Of a stretch of 6,550 nucleotides of DNA, positions 4,863 through 6,550 are shown piece after piece. The position numbers and the translations under genes were made by a program. The first letter of the stretch is position 1; every line of letters starts with the position of its first letter. Source of the stretch: an uncultured Verrucomicrobiota bacterium (GTDB lineage: Bacteria; Verrucomicrobiota; Kiritimatiellia; RFP12; UBA1067); NCBI GenBank assembly GCA_945613785.1, contig CALZAJ010000094.1:1-6550 (forward strand). The letters run 5' to 3'. The notes under the pieces are model-generated. The model was not told the origin of the DNA, made no database searches, and saw nothing but the letters and a program-made list of their open reading frames with translations.

Positions 4863-6368
4863 ATGAAACCGTTTCAGGAAAAGATGGTGCAGGGCTGGAA
4901 AGATTTCGCCGCGGGGAAGATCGATGCGGCGGCTTTGAAGGGCGTGACGGCCGGATTCGGAATCTATCCGCAGCGCAACGACAAGGCGATGATGCGCATT
5001 CGCCGTCCCGGTGGTATCGTGACGACCGAGGACCTCCGTTTCGTCGCAGGCCTTCTTGCCAAGTACGGCGCTGATTTCGCGCACATCACGACGCGCCAGG
5101 CGATTCAGCTGCACAGCGTTCCGCCGGCCCAGGTGCCGGACGCCCTGGAGGAGCTCGAGGCCTACGGCATGTATTTCCGCGGCGGCGGTGGCGACACGTT
5201 CCGCAATACGCTTGTCTGTGATTTCTCGGGACTCCATGCGGACACTGTCTTCGATGTCCTTCCTTACGCGCGCAAGATGTCCGAGTTGTTCTATGCCTTC
5301 GACACGGCCTACGGTCTTCCCCGTAAGATCAAGATCGGCTTTGCCGACCGTGCGGCCGATACGGCGCTGGCGCAGGTCCAGGACCTTGGCTTCGTCGCCC
5401 GACTCGTGGACGGCAAGCGGTGCTTCGAGACGTACTTCGCGGGCGGTATCGGCTTCAAGCCGCGCACAGGCATCAAGCTCTTCGACGCCCTGCCGGCCGA
5501 GGAATGCGTTCAGCTCGCCTTTGCGCTCACGCGTCTCTTCAACGACAAGGGTTGCCGCACCAACCGCGCACACGCACGCATTCGTTTTCTCCGCGAGGAC
5601 CTTGGTGACGAAGGGCTCGTGAAGCTGCTCTTGGAGTATTTCGAGGCGTCGAAGAAGGACTCTCCCTCGTGTCCCGAGGAGGTTCTCGTCGAGGAGGACC
5701 ATGCGATCACGCGCTTTGCCGAGAACGCGGCGCCGGCCGCGGGTTATGAGACCTGGAAGCGGCTCGCGGTGCGTCCGCTCGCGGACGGTCTCGTCGGCGT
5801 TCGCGTCTTCGTTCCGTTTGGCAATTTCACCGCCGCGGAGTTCTCGAAGTTCGCGGATGTGATGGACGCCTATGGTGCGACTCGATTCCAGATCGTCGCG
5901 ACGGAGGATCTCGTTTTTGAAGTGCCTGAGACGCAGCTGGCGGGCGTCTACAACGTCCTTCTGAATGAGCTCGGCGACCGTGACTATACGATGAAGAGCT
6001 TTGTCGGACATGTCACGACCTGCATCGGCTGCACGATCTGCAAGTCAGGCGTGCAGGATTCGCCGGCCTTCGGCCGTGCGCTTGCCGAGGAGTTCGACAA
6101 GGCGCTGCAGCCGCTCGATACGGACGGGAAGCTGGCGAAGGCGGCGAAGATTCTCGCCGAAATCAAGATCTGCGGATGTCCGAACAGTTGTGCGAATCCG
6201 CCGGCCGCGGAGTTCGGTTTTGTCTGCAAGAAGTCCGCGGCAGGCGAGCTTCAACTGGTGCCGTTCTCGTCGGTCCGCCGCGAACCGCTCGAGCTCGGTG
6301 TGATGAAGCCGGCGGATGCGAAATCGATCGCCGAAACCGCGACGGAGATTCTCTCCCGCCTCACGTGA
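4863..6368 (+). CDS. Siroheme/[4Fe-4S] nitrite or sulfite reductase (ferredoxin-type hemoprotein)
   Basis: This 501-residue protein belongs to the nitrite/sulfite reductase hemoprotein family, which performs six-electron reduction of nitrite to ammonium or sulfite to sulfide. The siroheme-4Fe-4S ligand motif is complete: C387-x5-C393 (TTCIGCTICKSG) and C439-x3-C443 (CGCPNSC). Two ferredoxin-like/siroheme repeats can be traced, with AMMRIRRPGG (42-51) and HITTRQAIQLH (74-84) in the first. By motif alignment with E. coli sulfite reductase, R45, R114 (DTFRN), K155 and K157 (LPRKIK) match the anion-binding R83, R153, K215 and K217. The sequence does not by itself separate sulfite from nitrite. 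Extra Cys at 390 and 437 lie beside cluster ligands; position 390 is usually Ala in the related CxGATxC motif. The ATG at 4863 has AAGGAAAGG 7 bases upstream. An in-frame GTG at 4839 is rejected because it lacks a ribosome site. The gene is 49 bp after the sugar transferase, with no siroheme or sulfate genes adjacent. Confidence 0.92.
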   Translation: MKPFQEKMVQGWKDFAAGKIDAAALKGVTAGFGIYPQRNDKAMMRIRRPGGIVTTEDLRFVAGLLAKYGADFAHITTRQAIQLHSVPPAQVPDALEELEAYGMYFRGGGGDTFRNTLVCDFSGLHADTVFDVLPYARKMSELFYAFDTAYGLPRKIKIGFADRAADTALAQVQDLGFVARLVDGKRCFETYFAGGIGFKPRTGIKLFDALPAEECVQLAFALTRLFNDKGCRTNRAHARIRFLREDLGDEGLVKLLLEYFEASKKDSPSCPEEVLVEEDHAITRFAENAAPAAGYETWKRLAVRPLADGLVGVRVFVPFGNFTAAEFSKFADVMDAYGATRFQIVATEDLVFEVPETQLAGVYNVLLNELGDRDYTMKSFVGHVTTCIGCTICKSGVQDSPAFGRALAEEFDKALQPLDTDGKLAKAAKILAEIKICGCPNSCANPPAAEFGFVCKKSAAGELQLVPFSSVRREPLELGVMKPADAKSIAETATEILSRLT

Positions 6369-6387
6369 ACGCACCCTAAATTTCCAC

Positions 6388-6417
6388 TTGAAACCGAACG
6401 GGACGATTTGTTAAAAT
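6388..6417 (+). promoter_or_regulatory. Strong sigma-70-type promoter at the right edge
   Basis: TTGAAA (6388-6393), an 18-bp spacer and TAAAAT (6412-6417) preceded by TGT (extended -10) make this the best-formed housekeeping promoter in the window. Initiation is expected near 6424. It drives the structured leader and the possible gene at 6508. Confidence 0.65.
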
Positions 6418-6427
6418 TCGCCCGTTC
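6396..6427. promoter_or_regulatory. Inverted repeat flanking a -10 box (possible operator)
   Basis: GAACGGG (6396-6402) and CCCGTTC (6421-6427) form a perfect 7-bp inverted repeat, 18 bp apart, on either side of the TAAAAT box. Half-site centres are 25 bp apart. The arms extend by two more pairs if one unpaired base is allowed. The placement over the spacer and start site suits a repressor site. As a hairpin it lacks a T-tract, so I do not call it a terminator of the reductase gene. Confidence 0.4.
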
Positions 6428-6507
6428 AGTTCGTACAGGATGACTCTCCACGTGTGGGTGCACGACGGGAAGCGACGTCCCTGCGAACCAACCTGCTAGG
6501 GGGTTTC
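6424..6507 (+). ncRNA. Structured 5' leader or small RNA, family not recognised
   Basis: The transcript predicted from the adjacent promoter begins with a segment able to close on itself. GTTCG (6429-6433) pairs with CGAAC (6484-6488). After a two-base bulge, CAGG (6436-6439) pairs with CCTG (6480-6483). Inside are CGTG/CACG (6451-6454 with 6461-6464) and GACG/CGTC (6464-6467 with 6476-6479; the two share one base). The result is a three-way-junction-like fold starting about five bases into the RNA. It ends 19 bases before the ATG at 6508, with AGGGGG between, so it could be a riboswitch or a protein-binding leader. I compared it from memory with the glutamine (glnA), guanidine-II, SAH, tmRNA, SRP and RNase P RNA consensus sequences and found no match. 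Confidence 0.35.
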
Positions 6508-6550
6508 ATGACTTGGACCTTCAACAGTCTTCCGCGCCTCTCGCAGAGGC
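6508..6550 (+). CDS. Possible start of a further gene (partial, runs off right edge)
   Basis: An ATG at 6508 opens a frame of 14 complete codons, MTWTFNSLPRLSQR, up to the window edge. AGGGGG at 6498-6503 is a possible ribosome site, although the 4-base spacing is short. A GTG at 6454 is in frame upstream but lies inside the predicted leader structure. The last 15 bases (6536-6550) form a perfect GCCTC/GAGGC stem-loop, which leaves open that the whole stretch is a non-coding RNA. The product is not recognised. Confidence 0.4.
   Translation, partial: MTWTFNSLPRLSQR

Noticed and set aside
4758..6011. 417-codon minus-strand open frame opposite the siroheme reductase
   Set aside because: Shadow of the reductase gene, with biased composition and no family motifs.
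6420..6550. tmRNA, SRP RNA or RNase P RNA at the right edge
   Set aside because: The conserved 5' tmRNA sequence, the SRP GGAAG-loop helix and the RNase P GAGGAAAGTCC block are not present in the visible part.

Overview
This GC-rich window (roughly 60% GC by eye, GC-biased third codon positions) comes from a bacterial chromosome. It has housekeeping metabolic genes, short intergenic gaps, and both sigma-70-type and sigma-54-type promoters. The lineage cannot be fixed from sequence alone. The NifA-like regulator beside a glutamate synthase gene, the GGGGTCTGTCCCC intergenic repeat and the overall gene style would suit a PVC-group bacterium (Verrucomicrobiota/Kiritimatiellota/Lentisphaerota) or a similar environmental or gut lineage. 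That is a low-confidence guess.

Layout. (1) 1-133, minus strand: the first 44 codons of the glutamate synthase large subunit (gltB), running off the left edge. (2) 134-362: a divergent control region. It holds a consensus-perfect sigma-54 (-24/-12) promoter facing gltB, two and a half copies of a 21-bp-spaced GGGGTCTGTCCCC repeat, and a TTGCGG-N17-TATAAT promoter facing right. (3) 363-1877, plus: a GAF / AAA+ / Fis-type sigma-54 activator resembling NifA. (4) 1881-2222, minus: a small single-pass membrane protein of unknown function, convergent with the regulator across a 3-bp gap. (5) 2318-4165, plus: glmS, complete. (6) 4235-4813, plus: a small PglC-like phosphoglycosyl transferase. (7) 4863-6368, plus: a siroheme/4Fe-4S nitrite or sulfite reductase. 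(8) 6369-6550: a strong promoter flanked by an inverted repeat, a transcript start predicted to fold into a three-way structure, and the first codons of a possible further gene cut by the window edge.

How the parts may work together. The clearest circuit is at the left end: a sigma-54 activator transcribed divergently from gltB, whose own promoter is a textbook sigma-54 site. The simplest reading is that this activator switches on glutamate synthase, that is, local nitrogen control. gltB and glmS both encode Ntn-type (class II) glutamine amidotransferases, and the siroheme reductase would supply ammonium (or sulfide), so several genes here concern nitrogen entry and spending. glmS followed by a phosphoglycosyl transferase fits amino-sugar supply for surface glycans, although each of the right-hand genes appears to have its own promoter.

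No wholly new system, CRISPR array, complete mobile element or defence island was seen. The most interesting items are the sigma-54/gltB/regulator circuit, the phased repeats inside it, the very short or absent 5' leaders of several genes, and the unassigned structured RNA leader at the right edge.
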